Source: Terribacillus aidingensis (lineage in GTDB: Bacteria; Bacillota; Bacilli; Bacillales; Amphibacillaceae). From it: a stretch of DNA of 64,000 nt. The DNA lies in assembly GCF_040703035.1 (NCBI RefSeq), contig NZ_CP159996.1, positions 2,328,001 to 2,392,000 of the forward strand. Reading direction: 5' to 3'. Positions 1-7,107 of the stretch are shown in pieces. A model generated the notes under the pieces. It saw nothing but the letters and a program-made list of their open reading frames with translations. It ran no database searches and was not told the origin of the DNA. The position numbers were made by a program, and so were the translations under genes. Position 1 is the stretch's first letter, and every line of letters starts with the position of its first letter.

Positions 1-172
1 TTTGGCTGTACCAGAAATGGCGGTTTCCTTCCAAAGAGGAACCGTTAGCAAAGAAACGGAGAGGATCTATCGCTCCGACTTTCTCAGTCCAGCTGACAAG
101 TATTTGCTGTTGCTGCTTAACAGCAGCTTTTCGAAGAAAAGACTCGAAATCTGTCTTATATTGTTGAATCAT
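1..172 (-). CDS. menF: Isochorismate synthase MenF, N-terminal fragment
   Basis: Reading the minus strand from an ATG at 172 gives 57 residues that run off the left edge. They include the stretch DPLRFFANG followed by RHFWYS, the usual beginning of Bacillus isochorismate synthases, which convert chorismate to isochorismate in menaquinone synthesis. A strong GGAGGT ribosome binding site lies about 9 bases upstream of the ATG. The gene is divergent from menA, which acts later in the same pathway. Only the non-catalytic N-terminus is visible, so the call rests on similarity and on the men context. Confidence 0.8.
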   Translation of the reverse strand, partial: MIQQYKTDFESFLRKAAVKQQQQILVSWTEKVGAIDPLRFFANGSSLEGNRHFWYSQ

Positions 173-312
173 ATTTTCCGACCTCCACATTACTGCAAGG
201 ACAATTAAGTTCGTTTACGTTCATTTTCTGATGTCCTTCCCTATTCTATTCCCTTTTTCGCCGATAAACAAGGAGTAGCACTTGATAACTTATTTTAAGT
301 AAGCAATTAGCG

Positions 313-341
313 TTGACATGCTATCTTTGTTTCCCTAAAAT
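313..341 (+). promoter_or_regulatory. SigA-type promoter of menA
   Basis: TTGACA at 313-318 and TAAAAT at 336-341 are separated by 17 bases. A second possible -10 (TATAAT, 350-355) has only a weak -35 (TTGTTT, 327-332). The menA ribosome binding site AAGGAG follows at about 370. Confidence 0.65.
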
Positions 342-384
342 TAATATGATATAATGCCCTGCATTTTTAAGGAGAGAAAGTATT

Positions 385-1332
385 ATGCAATCCATCGGTA
401 ACGATAACGTGCGACAAGCACTTAATGAGCGCGAAGGCTTCCAAATTTGGTGGCGTCTCATGCGTCCTCATACTTTGACAGCTTCCTTCGTGCCTGTCTT
501 TATAGGAACAATGCTTGCTGCATTGGACGGCAAGATCAACTGGCTGCTTTTCGGAGCTATGCTGCTTGCTTGTATGCTCATTCAATGTGCGACAAATATG
601 TTCAATGAGTATTATGATTTTGTACGCGGACTGGATAATGAACAGTCTGTCGGAATCGGCGGTACGATCGTACGTGACGGTATCAAGCCGAAAACCGTTT
701 TGTCACTTGCACTGACATTCTATGCTATCAGCATGCTGTTAGGCGTGTATATTTGCATGGAATCCAGCTGGTATATCGCCTTAATAGGACTGGCATGTAT
801 GCTTTGCGGTTATTTGTATACAGGAGGTCCATATCCGATTTCCTATACACCTTTTGGTGAATTGACATCTGGCGTTTTTATGGGTGCTATCATCATCTGC
901 ATCACCTATTACATTCAGACGTTGACGCTTACTGGAGACGTCGTATTGATCAGTATCCCAGTGACTATTTTCATCGCGTGTATCAATTTTGCCAATAACC
1001 TGCGTGACCATGATGGGGACAAAGTGAACGGCAGAAGAACAGTAGCTATCCTGCTCGGACGTAAAAAAGGTGTTACCTTCCTTGGTATTTGTTTCATTGT
1101 CAGCTATGTTATTACTGCTGTGTTCATTGCTGTAGGATTACTTCCAATTTGGGCTGTCATTACTTTCCTGAGCATTAAAAAAGCCCGTGATGCTTACCGC
1201 GGTTTCATCGGCAAGACAATGCCGCTTGAGATGATGCCTGCAATGAAAGCAACGGGACAAACGAATACGATTTATGGTTTATTGCTTGTGATTGCTTTAC
1301 TGATCCAGCAATTCGTACCACTTTCATTCTAA
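385..1332 (+). CDS. menA: 1,4-dihydroxy-2-naphthoate prenyltransferase MenA
   Basis: This is an integral-membrane UbiA-family prenyltransferase of 315 residues that joins a polyprenyl chain to 1,4-dihydroxy-2-naphthoate, giving demethylmenaquinone. The two Asp-rich Mg-diphosphate motifs are visible: N71-MFNEYYD-...-D84 in the first and NNLRDHDGDKVNGRRT (204-219) in the second. Several hydrophobic helices fill the rest. The start is supported by AAGGAGAG 8-10 bases upstream. It is divergent from menF and ends in a clear terminator, so it is probably transcribed alone. Confidence 0.95.
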   Translation: MQSIGNDNVRQALNEREGFQIWWRLMRPHTLTASFVPVFIGTMLAALDGKINWLLFGAMLLACMLIQCATNMFNEYYDFVRGLDNEQSVGIGGTIVRDGIKPKTVLSLALTFYAISMLLGVYICMESSWYIALIGLACMLCGYLYTGGPYPISYTPFGELTSGVFMGAIIICITYYIQTLTLTGDVVLISIPVTIFIACINFANNLRDHDGDKVNGRRTVAILLGRKKGVTFLGICFIVSYVITAVFIAVGLLPIWAVITFLSIKKARDAYRGFIGKTMPLEMMPAMKATGQTNTIYGLLLVIALLIQQFVPLSF

Positions 1333-1340
1333 TTATAGAA

Positions 1341-1364
1341 GCGGGCATCCTGCCCGCTTTTTTA
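1341..1364 (+). terminator. Intrinsic terminator of menA
   Basis: GCGGGCA pairs with TGCCCGC around a three-base loop and is followed by TTTTTT. It begins 9 bases after the menA stop. Confidence 0.9.
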
Positions 1365-1424
1365 TATAGGTTTAATACAGCCTAGTACGGGAAATACATT
1401 ACATACAGAAAGCAGGTTACTATT

Positions 1425-1811
1425 ATGGACTTCTCAGATACATTAATGGAGCAGCTGCAAATGCGGGTGGTCGAAGCAAGCAAGGATCAGGTTGTGATGG
1501 AAATGCCCGTCGGGCCGCATAACCGGCAGCCAATGGGTTTCTTGCACGGAGGCGCCAGCGTAGCTCTGGCAGAGACAGCAGCAAGTATCGGCGGCAACCT
1601 GCACGCAGACCCATCAACACAGGCTGTGTTTGGACTGGAGATCAATGCAAACCATATTCGCAGTGTCCGGTCCGGTATCGTAACTGCGGTCGCTTCTCCG
1701 ATTCATATTGGAAAATCGACGATGGTATGGCAAATAACGATTTCAGATGAGAATAAGGACCTGCTCTCTATCGCCCGCTGTACGCTGGCCGTGAAAACGA
1801 AAAGGCAATAA
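1425..1811 (+). CDS. Hotdog-fold thioesterase, YuxO/PaaI type
   Basis: This 128-residue protein carries the PaaI-type hotdog signature: HGG at 41-43 and the acidic residue E50 in LAETAAS, which is the usual catalytic carboxylate. A second conserved segment, near residues 80-105, has the HIR...G.V.A...HIGK pattern. The family hydrolyses acyl-CoA thioesters. The Bacillus relative YuxO is a candidate 1,4-dihydroxy-2-naphthoyl-CoA hydrolase, and the position just after menA fits that role. The substrate is inferred, not shown by sequence. The stop lies 16 bases before the next start, so the two genes are probably cotranscribed. Confidence 0.8.
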   Translation: MDFSDTLMEQLQMRVVEASKDQVVMEMPVGPHNRQPMGFLHGGASVALAETAASIGGNLHADPSTQAVFGLEINANHIRSVRSGIVTAVASPIHIGKSTMVWQITISDENKDLLSIARCTLAVKTKRQ

Positions 1812-1827
1812 AGGAGATGGATTGAAA

Positions 1828-2211
1828 ATGGATAAAAATAAATTGGATTATTTCCGCAAGCAATTGCTTGCAATGAAGGAAGAAGCAGAGGAACAAATGA
1901 AAGGGAATGACAGCTATAACAGCGCCAAGGAATTCCCTAATGATTCTACCGGGGAACTCTCGACAATCGTCAATCATCCAGGCGACCTTGGCACGGAGAT
2001 GCATGACCGTGAGACAGCCGAAACATTGAAAGAAGTTGCACGTGAACGACTTCGCGATATTGAAGATGCACTAGATCGAATCGAAGAAGGCACTTACGGA
2101 GTAAGTGAGAAATCAGGCGAACCTATTCCGGAGGAGCGGCTGAAGGCTGAACCGACTGCCCGTTTACTTGTAGATGAACAAGCTGAATTAGAAGAAGCCA
2201 GAAGAGCTTAA
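1828..2211 (+). CDS. DksA/TraR-family protein, YteA-like
   Basis: A 127-residue protein that is largely helical and acidic at the N-terminus and ends in the DksA/TraR C-terminal fold (GTYGVSEKSGEPIPEERL). In Bacillus YteA-type proteins this segment normally reads TYGxCExSG and binds zinc through cysteines. Here the visible Cys position is Ser and the protein has no Cys, so the finger is degenerate. B. subtilis YteA is much longer (about 239 residues). The start is either TTG at 1822 or ATG at 1828. AAGGAG at 1811-1816 is better spaced for the ATG. The family is linked to RNA polymerase binding, but function here is unknown. Confidence 0.75.
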   Translation: MDKNKLDYFRKQLLAMKEEAEEQMKGNDSYNSAKEFPNDSTGELSTIVNHPGDLGTEMHDRETAETLKEVARERLRDIEDALDRIEEGTYGVSEKSGEPIPEERLKAEPTARLLVDEQAELEEARRA

Positions 2212-2223
2212 AAAAGAGCATAA

Positions 2224-2335
2224 GAAAAGGCACCCTCGCAGGGTGCCTTTGTTAATTGCGGCGTATAAAGCCGTGCGGCCACATCCGCACGTGTCTAAGA
2301 CGCGCTTTACCGACTTATGCAATTCAGCTCATCGC
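2224..2335 (-). ncRNA. Candidate structured small RNA
   Basis: On the minus strand a well-formed promoter (2342-2370) is followed by about 110 bases without a credible ORF and then by a terminator (2229-2247). The interior folds as nested helices: GCAATT (2319-2324) with AATTGC (2254-2259), GCTTTAC (2304-2310) with a once-bulged GTATAAAGC (2263-2271), and a central GTGCGG/CCGCAC hairpin (2273-2290). I do not recognise an Rfam family. Expression and function are unknown, and the call is inference from promoter, fold and terminator together. Confidence 0.5.
2229..2252. terminator. Bidirectional terminator between yteA and candidate small RNA
   Basis: GGCACCCT and its complement flank a three-base loop. 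The T-run is short on the plus strand (TTT) and better on the minus strand (TTTTCTT). It would end the thioesterase/yteA transcript and also the minus-strand candidate RNA. Confidence 0.75.
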
Positions 2336-2341
2336 TAGACT

Positions 2342-2370
2342 ATTGTAGCATGGACTACCCTTCTTTGCAA
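2342..2370 (-). promoter_or_regulatory. SigA-type promoter of the candidate small RNA
   Basis: On the minus strand TTGCAA (2365-2370) and TACAAT (2342-2347) are exactly 17 bases apart. There is no ORF behind it before the terminator at 2229-2247. Confidence 0.6.
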
Positions 2371-2388
2371 CAACTGTTTTTAGGTCAT

Positions 2389-2413
2389 AAAAAAAGCTCC
2401 CAACCGGGAGCTT
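2389..2413 (-). terminator. Intrinsic terminator of ribU
   Basis: AAGCTCCC (2394-2401) pairs with GGGAGCTT (2406-2413), with a run of T on the minus strand directly after the ribU stop. Confidence 0.9.
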
Positions 2414-2416
2414 CTC

Positions 2417-2995
2417 TTATGCTGCAGCTGTTCTTTTACGCTTCGCAAACCAAGGTTTCAATTTTGCAAATAGCGGTACGAAGACAATCGCAATGATGAT
2501 ACCTTTCAAAAGATTAAACGGCAGGATACCAGCAATGACTGCTGCCCATTTTGCATCAGCGCTCATTACAGGAGATCCTAAGAAGATGCTATATAACGGC
2601 AGGACAACAAAGTAATTCAACACACCCATTCCGACTGCCATGGTAACTGTACCCGTAGCCAATCCTGAAATAAGTGTTTTCTTGCCTGCTTTGAATTTAT
2701 GATAAAAGTATGCTACCGGCATTACGAAAAGCATGCCTGCCAGGAAATTCGCTACGACGCCAACCGGGTCACCAGCACCTGTAAAGATAAGATATAATAA
2801 GTTCTTGATTGCCTCGACAGCAACACCTGCAAGTGGTGAAAACAGCAGTGCTGCAATCAGTACCGGAATTTCACTGAAGTCTATCTTCAAGTAAGGCGGC
2901 AGGAATGGAAGCGGGAAATTCAGCAGCATGAGCACCATGCTGATCGCTCCCAATAAAGCGAAAGTGATTGTTTTAGTTAACTTGGATGAACGCAT
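2417..2995 (-). CDS. ribU: Riboflavin ECF transporter S component RibU
   Basis: A 192-residue, very hydrophobic protein with about six membrane segments, beginning MRSSKLTKTITFALLGA as in Bacillus RibU/YpaA. It is the substrate-binding S component that captures riboflavin and works with the shared EcfAA'T energising module, which is not encoded in this window. The ribosome binding site AAGGAGGAG lies about 8 bases upstream of the ATG. Identification is strongly supported by the FMN riboswitch and its terminator in the leader, the standard control of this gene. Confidence 0.93.
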   Translation of the reverse strand: MRSSKLTKTITFALLGAISMVLMLLNFPLPFLPPYLKIDFSEIPVLIAALLFSPLAGVAVEAIKNLLYLIFTGAGDPVGVVANFLAGMLFVMPVAYFYHKFKAGKKTLISGLATGTVTMAVGMGVLNYFVVLPLYSIFLGSPVMSADAKWAAVIAGILPFNLLKGIIIAIVFVPLFAKLKPWFAKRKRTAAA

Positions 2996-3065
2996 AATCG
3001 TTCTCCTCCTTCATCTTGTTTATCGATTCTAACTCTTGATGAAGGGGAAGCTGCCTATCTACGTT

Positions 3066-3096
3066 AAAAAGCCCCGGAGCATAATGCTCTGGGGCT
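3066..3096 (-). terminator. Expression-platform terminator of the FMN riboswitch
   Basis: AGCCCCGGAGCAT pairs with ATGCTCTGGGGCT around a short loop, with TTTTT on the minus strand. It sits between the FMN aptamer and ribU, so it is probably the ligand-controlled attenuator. Confidence 0.88.
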
Positions 3097-3188
3097 TGGA
3101 ATATACGCAAATAAGCATGAAGATGTTAAACATACGGATACCGTATGGAAACAAGGATAGCCCGTTCGGCATCCCTCTTCTGCTTCGT

Positions 3189-3326
3189 ATCTTCTCCCAT
3201 CCAGACTTTCACTGTCGGTCCCGGACTTGCACCGGATCAGCCGCAGAACTACGTTCTGCGGGTCACGGACTTCAGCAGTTTTCCTGCTGTCACCGTCGGT
3301 CGGGAATTGCACCCTGCCCCGAAGAT
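3189..3326 (-). promoter_or_regulatory. FMN riboswitch (RFN element)
   Basis: On the minus strand the leader contains the RFN hallmarks in order: ATCTTCGGGGCAGGGTG, AATTCCCGACCGGCGGT, a variable hairpin, AGTCCGTGACCC, GGTGCAAGTCCGGGACCG, ACAGT and GGATGGGAGAAGAT closing the P1 helix. FMN binding should favour the downstream terminator at 3066-3096 and shut off ribU. This is a textbook match, read directly from the sequence. Confidence 0.97.
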
Positions 3327-3351
3327 AGAATCGATTTAGTTTTGTTATTAT

Positions 3352-3379
3352 ATTATAACTGCTTTCTGCGCATTTGCAA
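3352..3379 (-). promoter_or_regulatory. Promoter of the ribU leader
   Basis: On the minus strand TTGCAA (3374-3379) and TATAAT (3352-3357) are 16 bases apart, and transcription would start about 15-20 bases before the FMN aptamer. It overlaps the intergenic end of the upstream peptidase gene. Confidence 0.65.
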
Positions 3380-3388
3380 CCCCTATGC

Positions 3389-4447
3389 TCACAGATCCAA
3401 TGGATTCAAGCTTTCTTCACCTGTAAGGTTTATCAGGAATTTTACCAATAGATCGATTTCCTGCTGGATGACCTGCAAACTTACTGTTTCTACCGGAGAG
3501 TGCATATAGCGAAGCGGCAAGGATACGAGCGCAGTCGACACACCTTTACCTGTATAGCGCATCTTATCTGCGTCCGTACCGGTGATTCGCGGCGTCAATT
3601 CGTATTGCAGCGGAATGTCCAGTTCCTTCGCTGCTTGCTCCAGCAAAAGATTTGCTTTACGGTTGATAGGTGCGCCTTTCGCCAGCACGGGACCCCCGTC
3701 CAAGCTGACATCCACTGCTTTACGCTTATTGACACCTGGATGGTCAGTCGCAAATGTAACGTCACAGGCAATCGCTAAATCCGGCTGGATTCCAGCTGCT
3801 GCGAAGTACGCACCTCCCATATTCGTTTCTTCATTCACTGTGCTGACTGCATATACGCCAACATTGACGTTCTCTTGCTTAAGCCGTCGGACAACTTCTC
3901 CTACGATGAATGAACCTGTACGGTTATCCAAACCTCGCCCAGTAACATAACGATCCATCAGCACTGATGGCTGCCGCTGGTACACGATCAAGTCACCTAC
4001 TTGCACGTATTGCTCCATTTCCTGTTTAGACTTAGCTCCGCAATCAATATACAGATCTGGCAGTTCAAAGTCTCCCTTTACGCCTCCGAGATGCATCGCA
4101 TTTACACCTACGACACCTGGAATCGTCTTGTTATAGCCTATGACCTGTACGGTCATACCGAGTGCAGCTTTTGCATTGAAGCGTCCCATTTCATCAATCT
4201 GCAGGAAACCGTTCTGGTCTATCCCCGTTACGACCATCGCAATTTCATCACAATGACCAGCAAGCAGCACTTTGAATTCTGCATCTGGATTCACTACTGC
4301 AATGGCATTACCTGACACATCTGTACGCATCTCATCTGCGTATGGAGCATATTCCTTCATCCACTTCTTCTGTATATCCATTTCATAGCTGGACGGAGAT
4401 GCCGTCCGCAGCAGCTCCATTAAAAATCCCTGATTCTCTAGTTGCAT
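3389..4447 (-). CDS. M42-family metallo-aminopeptidase, YtoP-like
   Basis: A 352-residue cytosolic peptidase of family M42 (deblocking or glutamyl aminopeptidase type). The dinuclear metal site is complete: H65 and D67 (AGHCDE), bridging D174 (GRGLDNR), catalytic E206 and metal ligand E207 (VNEET), D229 (ACDVT) and H316 (YMHSP). The ATG at 4447 is chosen because AAAGGCGG lies 7-8 bases upstream. An in-frame GTG at 4480 would add 11 residues. B. subtilis has several M42 paralogues, so the exact orthologue is uncertain. It is divergent from the thioredoxin-like gene. Confidence 0.9.
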   Translation of the reverse strand: MQLENQGFLMELLRTASPSSYEMDIQKKWMKEYAPYADEMRTDVSGNAIAVVNPDAEFKVLLAGHCDEIAMVVTGIDQNGFLQIDEMGRFNAKAALGMTVQVIGYNKTIPGVVGVNAMHLGGVKGDFELPDLYIDCGAKSKQEMEQYVQVGDLIVYQRQPSVLMDRYVTGRGLDNRTGSFIVGEVVRRLKQENVNVGVYAVSTVNEETNMGGAYFAAAGIQPDLAIACDVTFATDHPGVNKRKAVDVSLDGGPVLAKGAPINRKANLLLEQAAKELDIPLQYELTPRITGTDADKMRYTGKGVSTALVSLPLRYMHSPVETVSLQVIQQEIDLLVKFLINLTGEESLNPLDL

Positions 4448-4504
4448 ATCTATCCGCCTTTTTATGTAGTCTTCTATCACTGTAGCATATTCAGAGGCTT
4501 ATTT

Positions 4505-4538
4505 GTTTAGTTTATCCTACCGCTCGGGTAAACTAAAC
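4505..4538. promoter_or_regulatory. Long inverted repeat, possible operator
   Basis: GTTTAGTTTA (4505-4514) and TAAACTAAAC (4529-4538) form two perfect 10-base arms around 14 bases. It lies between divergent genes, just upstream of the ribosome binding site at 4544. It has no T-run, so it is not a terminator. A dimeric repressor site is the simplest reading. The regulator is unknown. Confidence 0.5.
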
Positions 4539-4557
4539 ATCAGAAAGGATGAGGCAC

Positions 4558-5115
4558 ATGACGACATTAAACGAATGGTTTGAAAAAGGTATTAATATCG
4601 ATGCGTATTTGGACTCCATGCAAACACATAAAGAAAATACAATGCATATCTACGATCACTACGAGCTTCCAGCTGACACAGAGTTTTTCAACACACTCCG
4701 CTCCCAAAAACTTCGAGCTATCGTACTGACAGAAGACTGGTGCGGGGATGCCATGCTGAATTTGCCGATTTTTTATCATATCGCACAAGCTGGAGCAATT
4801 GATGTTCGCATCCTTCGCCGTGATGAGAACTTGGAATTGATGGATCAATATCTGACTAATGGTAAAAGCCGTTCCATTCCGATCATCATCTTTATCAATC
4901 AAAATGGAGATGAAGTTGCGAAATGGGGTCCGCGAGCTCCAGAACTGCAAGTTTATATTGATGAATCCTTCAGCAGTCTGCCAGATAAGGATGCACCTGA
5001 ATATGAGGAAAAACGCAGCCAAATGCTCACTTTTATTACAAAATCCTATCGTGACAATACAGACTTCTGGCAGCGAGTCTATGCAAGCTTGAAAAGAGGC
5101 CTTGAAGAAGCATAA
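4558..5115 (+). CDS. Thioredoxin-like family protein
   Basis: A 185-residue soluble protein with a thioredoxin fold of the Thioredoxin_9 type. The active-site region reads EDWCGDA with a single Cys62 instead of CxxC, and a cis-proline motif (SRSIPIIIF) follows the central strand. Such proteins are often annotated simply as thioredoxin family members, and a normal disulfide reductase role is doubtful with one Cys. The ATG at 4558 is preferred over 4549 because AAAGGATGAGG is correctly spaced only for the later ATG. It has its own terminator. Confidence 0.8.
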   Translation: MTTLNEWFEKGINIDAYLDSMQTHKENTMHIYDHYELPADTEFFNTLRSQKLRAIVLTEDWCGDAMLNLPIFYHIAQAGAIDVRILRRDENLELMDQYLTNGKSRSIPIIIFINQNGDEVAKWGPRAPELQVYIDESFSSLPDKDAPEYEEKRSQMLTFITKSYRDNTDFWQRVYASLKRGLEEA

Positions 5116-5138
5116 AAACATCCATCTCGGATGTTTTT
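5115..5138 (+). terminator. Terminator of the thioredoxin-like gene
   Basis: AAAACATCC (5115-5123) pairs with GGATGTTTT (5129-5137) and continues into T. It overlaps the last base of the stop codon. Confidence 0.85.
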
Positions 5139-5195
5139 TGCTTTGTATTAAATCACTGCGGGGGTACAGTTGCTATTCAAAATAAGTATCCCATA

Positions 5196-5996
5196 TTAAA
5201 CAAATCGGCTCTCCATTTCAGCTAATAGCTCACTGTTAGGTCCATATTCAAGCAGCTCATAATATAAGCCTAGTTTGGATAATTGCTCTGCCCGCCGAAA
5301 AATCATTTCCTTATCGTCAGCATCATACGCGTACAGTACTTGTTGCAAGAAAACCTTGCTTATCTCACTGATTCCAGCAAAATCGATAGCTGGATCACCG
5401 ACATGCATATCACTGAAATCAATGATACCGACTTGGCAGGACGATTCCTCCCACAAAATATGCGCTGATCGTAAATCTCCATGCACAACAGCGGTACAAA
5501 CTGGTTCTAATTCCGCAAACAATCTTTCCGTGTAATTAATGACAAAAGCAGGTAAACTCGGATAAAAGCTGCTTATTCCTTCCAAAAGCCGATCATAATA
5601 AGATTTGTCTCGTTTCGGTAACCTGTACATGGAAGCGTCCAGTTGGTGGAGTTTCGAGAGAAAGGCACCCAACTGGCTCGCGGCCACCTCAAGAACTATA
5701 TCTGACATGTTTGCAGATAGAGGATGTCCCGGTATGTATGGATAAAGTGCAGCATCGCTTCCCTTCGGAGTCGTTAAGATAGTGAATGCTGGCAGTGCAA
5801 TGTTTGTTTTAACTTGTAATTCCTTGAGCAGCTTCTTCTCTTCCTGATTGATTGCTCCACCCTTCTTCGGCACTCGTAATACCCAGCTGTTATTCAGTAC
5901 ATATACGTCATGATCCCAGCCCATATCAATAGTTTCTACATGCCAGATTGCTTCCTGCAAGTAGCTTTCCAGCCATCCAGCTGTCATTTTATCCAA
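5196..5996 (-). CDS. Phosphotransferase of the APH/macrolide kinase fold
   Basis: This protein of about 266 residues has the aminoglycoside-phosphotransferase fold. It shows a nucleotide-lobe segment (VLRVPKK), a catalytic loop HGDLRSAHIL and an IIDFSD...GDPAIDF metal-binding motif. In most APH enzymes the loop ends in Asn; here it is His, as in macrolide 2'-phosphotransferases (HGDLHPGHIL). That makes an Mph-like small-molecule kinase plausible. A TTG at 5996 is the likely start because AGGAGGGGG lies 8 bases before it. The ATG at 5987 is too far from that site. Any resistance role is inference. Confidence 0.78.
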   Translation of the reverse strand: MDKMTAGWLESYLQEAIWHVETIDMGWDHDVYVLNNSWVLRVPKKGGAINQEEKKLLKELQVKTNIALPAFTILTTPKGSDAALYPYIPGHPLSANMSDIVLEVAASQLGAFLSKLHQLDASMYRLPKRDKSYYDRLLEGISSFYPSLPAFVINYTERLFAELEPVCTAVVHGDLRSAHILWEESSCQVGIIDFSDMHVGDPAIDFAGISEISKVFLQQVLYAYDADDKEMIFRRAEQLSKLGLYYELLEYGPNSELLAEMESRFV

Positions 5997-6066
5997 CTCT
6001 TCCCCCTCCTGTCCGTTTAAACAATGTGAATAAACATATACTAACAAAAAAATGAGGAGGGATAGT

Positions 6067-7068
6067 ATGGTCACGCAGTTTTTGCGACGTTTCTATTTCC
6101 GCCTTCCCATATTTGTCCGTCTTTTCTCCACTATACTTATCGTAATGGTGATATTCGGAATATGCATGCGCCACATAGAACCGGAGCAGTTTCCCACCTA
6201 TTTTGATGGTGTCTGGTGGGCATTTGTCACCGCATCCACAGTCGGCTATGGGGATTTGATCCCTGAAACATTTTCCGGCAAGATTCTTGCGATTGTCCTT
6301 ATCCTTTCAGGAGCGGGTCTCGTCACTTTTTATTTGGCCACTATTGCTGCTGGAACTGTAAAGTATACCCAGGATCTTTCGAAAGGACTAACCGAATTCA
6401 AAGGAAGCAATCATATAATCATTATCGGCTGGAATGAGCGGGCCAGAGCACTGCTTGAAAAGCTAACCGAAAAACATCCTGAACAATCTGTCGTCTTAAT
6501 TGATCAGTCATTGACTATGCTCCCCTACCGGGAACACCCTTTACACTTCATCCGCGGCGACGCTTCTGAAGATAAGACTCTTCAAAAAGCGAATATCCAG
6601 CATGCCAAGACCGCTATCATCACTGCCAACGCTGGCAAAAACGAGAAACAAATTGATTACATGACGATTCTGACGACGATTGCCTTGCGGGGCAACAATC
6701 CAAAGCTTCACATCGTAGCGGAAGTTCTGACATTTAGTCAAAAGGAAAATCTCCGACGCGCAGGAGCAGATGTCGTCATTCGATCTAACGATTTTGTGAG
6801 TACATTGTTTTTCCACGAAGTGTATCATAAAGAAAAGAAAAGTCATTTGGAACTTCTTTTGCATTTTCTGCGAGAACAGGAAATCAGAATCATCTCCTTG
6901 CCCAATGAATTAGCGGGTAAAAGCTACTTTGAAGCTAGTCGTTATTTTGCCCGCAAGGAAAAAACGGTAATCGGCTATATGCGAGGAGAAAGTATGGATA
7001 TGAACCCAGACTTCCAGGAGCCGATGCATCAAGAGGACTGCATCATTACCTTACAGCATATCGAATAA
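6067..7068 (+). CDS. yugO: Potassium channel with RCK domain, YugO
   Basis: A 333-residue two-helix K+ channel subunit. Membrane segment 1 covers about residues 16-36, the pore loop holds the selectivity filter TVGYGD (58-63), segment 2 covers about 72-96, and a cytosolic TrkA-N/RCK domain begins with HIIIIGWNERAR at 116. A second regulatory part fills the C-terminus. B. subtilis YugO is the K+ channel used in biofilm electrical signalling. The ATG at 6067 follows GAGGAGGG by 6 bases; the in-frame ATG at 6052 overlaps that site. It precedes pgi convergently, as in Bacillus. Confidence 0.92.
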   Translation: MVTQFLRRFYFRLPIFVRLFSTILIVMVIFGICMRHIEPEQFPTYFDGVWWAFVTASTVGYGDLIPETFSGKILAIVLILSGAGLVTFYLATIAAGTVKYTQDLSKGLTEFKGSNHIIIIGWNERARALLEKLTEKHPEQSVVLIDQSLTMLPYREHPLHFIRGDASEDKTLQKANIQHAKTAIITANAGKNEKQIDYMTILTTIALRGNNPKLHIVAEVLTFSQKENLRRAGADVVIRSNDFVSTLFFHEVYHKEKKSHLELLLHFLREQEIRIISLPNELAGKSYFEASRYFARKEKTVIGYMRGESMDMNPDFQEPMHQEDCIITLQHIE

Positions 7069-7106
7069 AAAATCCCTTCAGCCATTAAGGCAAGAAGGGA
7101 TTTTTT
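7067..7106. terminator. Bidirectional terminator between yugO and pgi
   Basis: AAAAAATCCCTT (7067-7078) pairs with AAGGGATTTTTT (7095-7106), giving a U-tract on either strand for the two convergent genes. Confidence 0.9.
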
Positions 7107-7107
7107 A

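Noticed and set aside
2..208. 68-codon plus-strand ORF at the left edge
   Set aside because: It is antisense to the clear N-terminus of menF and has no ribosome binding site.
3036..3509. 157-codon plus-strand ORF over the ribU leader
   Set aside because: It lies across the FMN riboswitch and its terminator, which explain the sequence fully.
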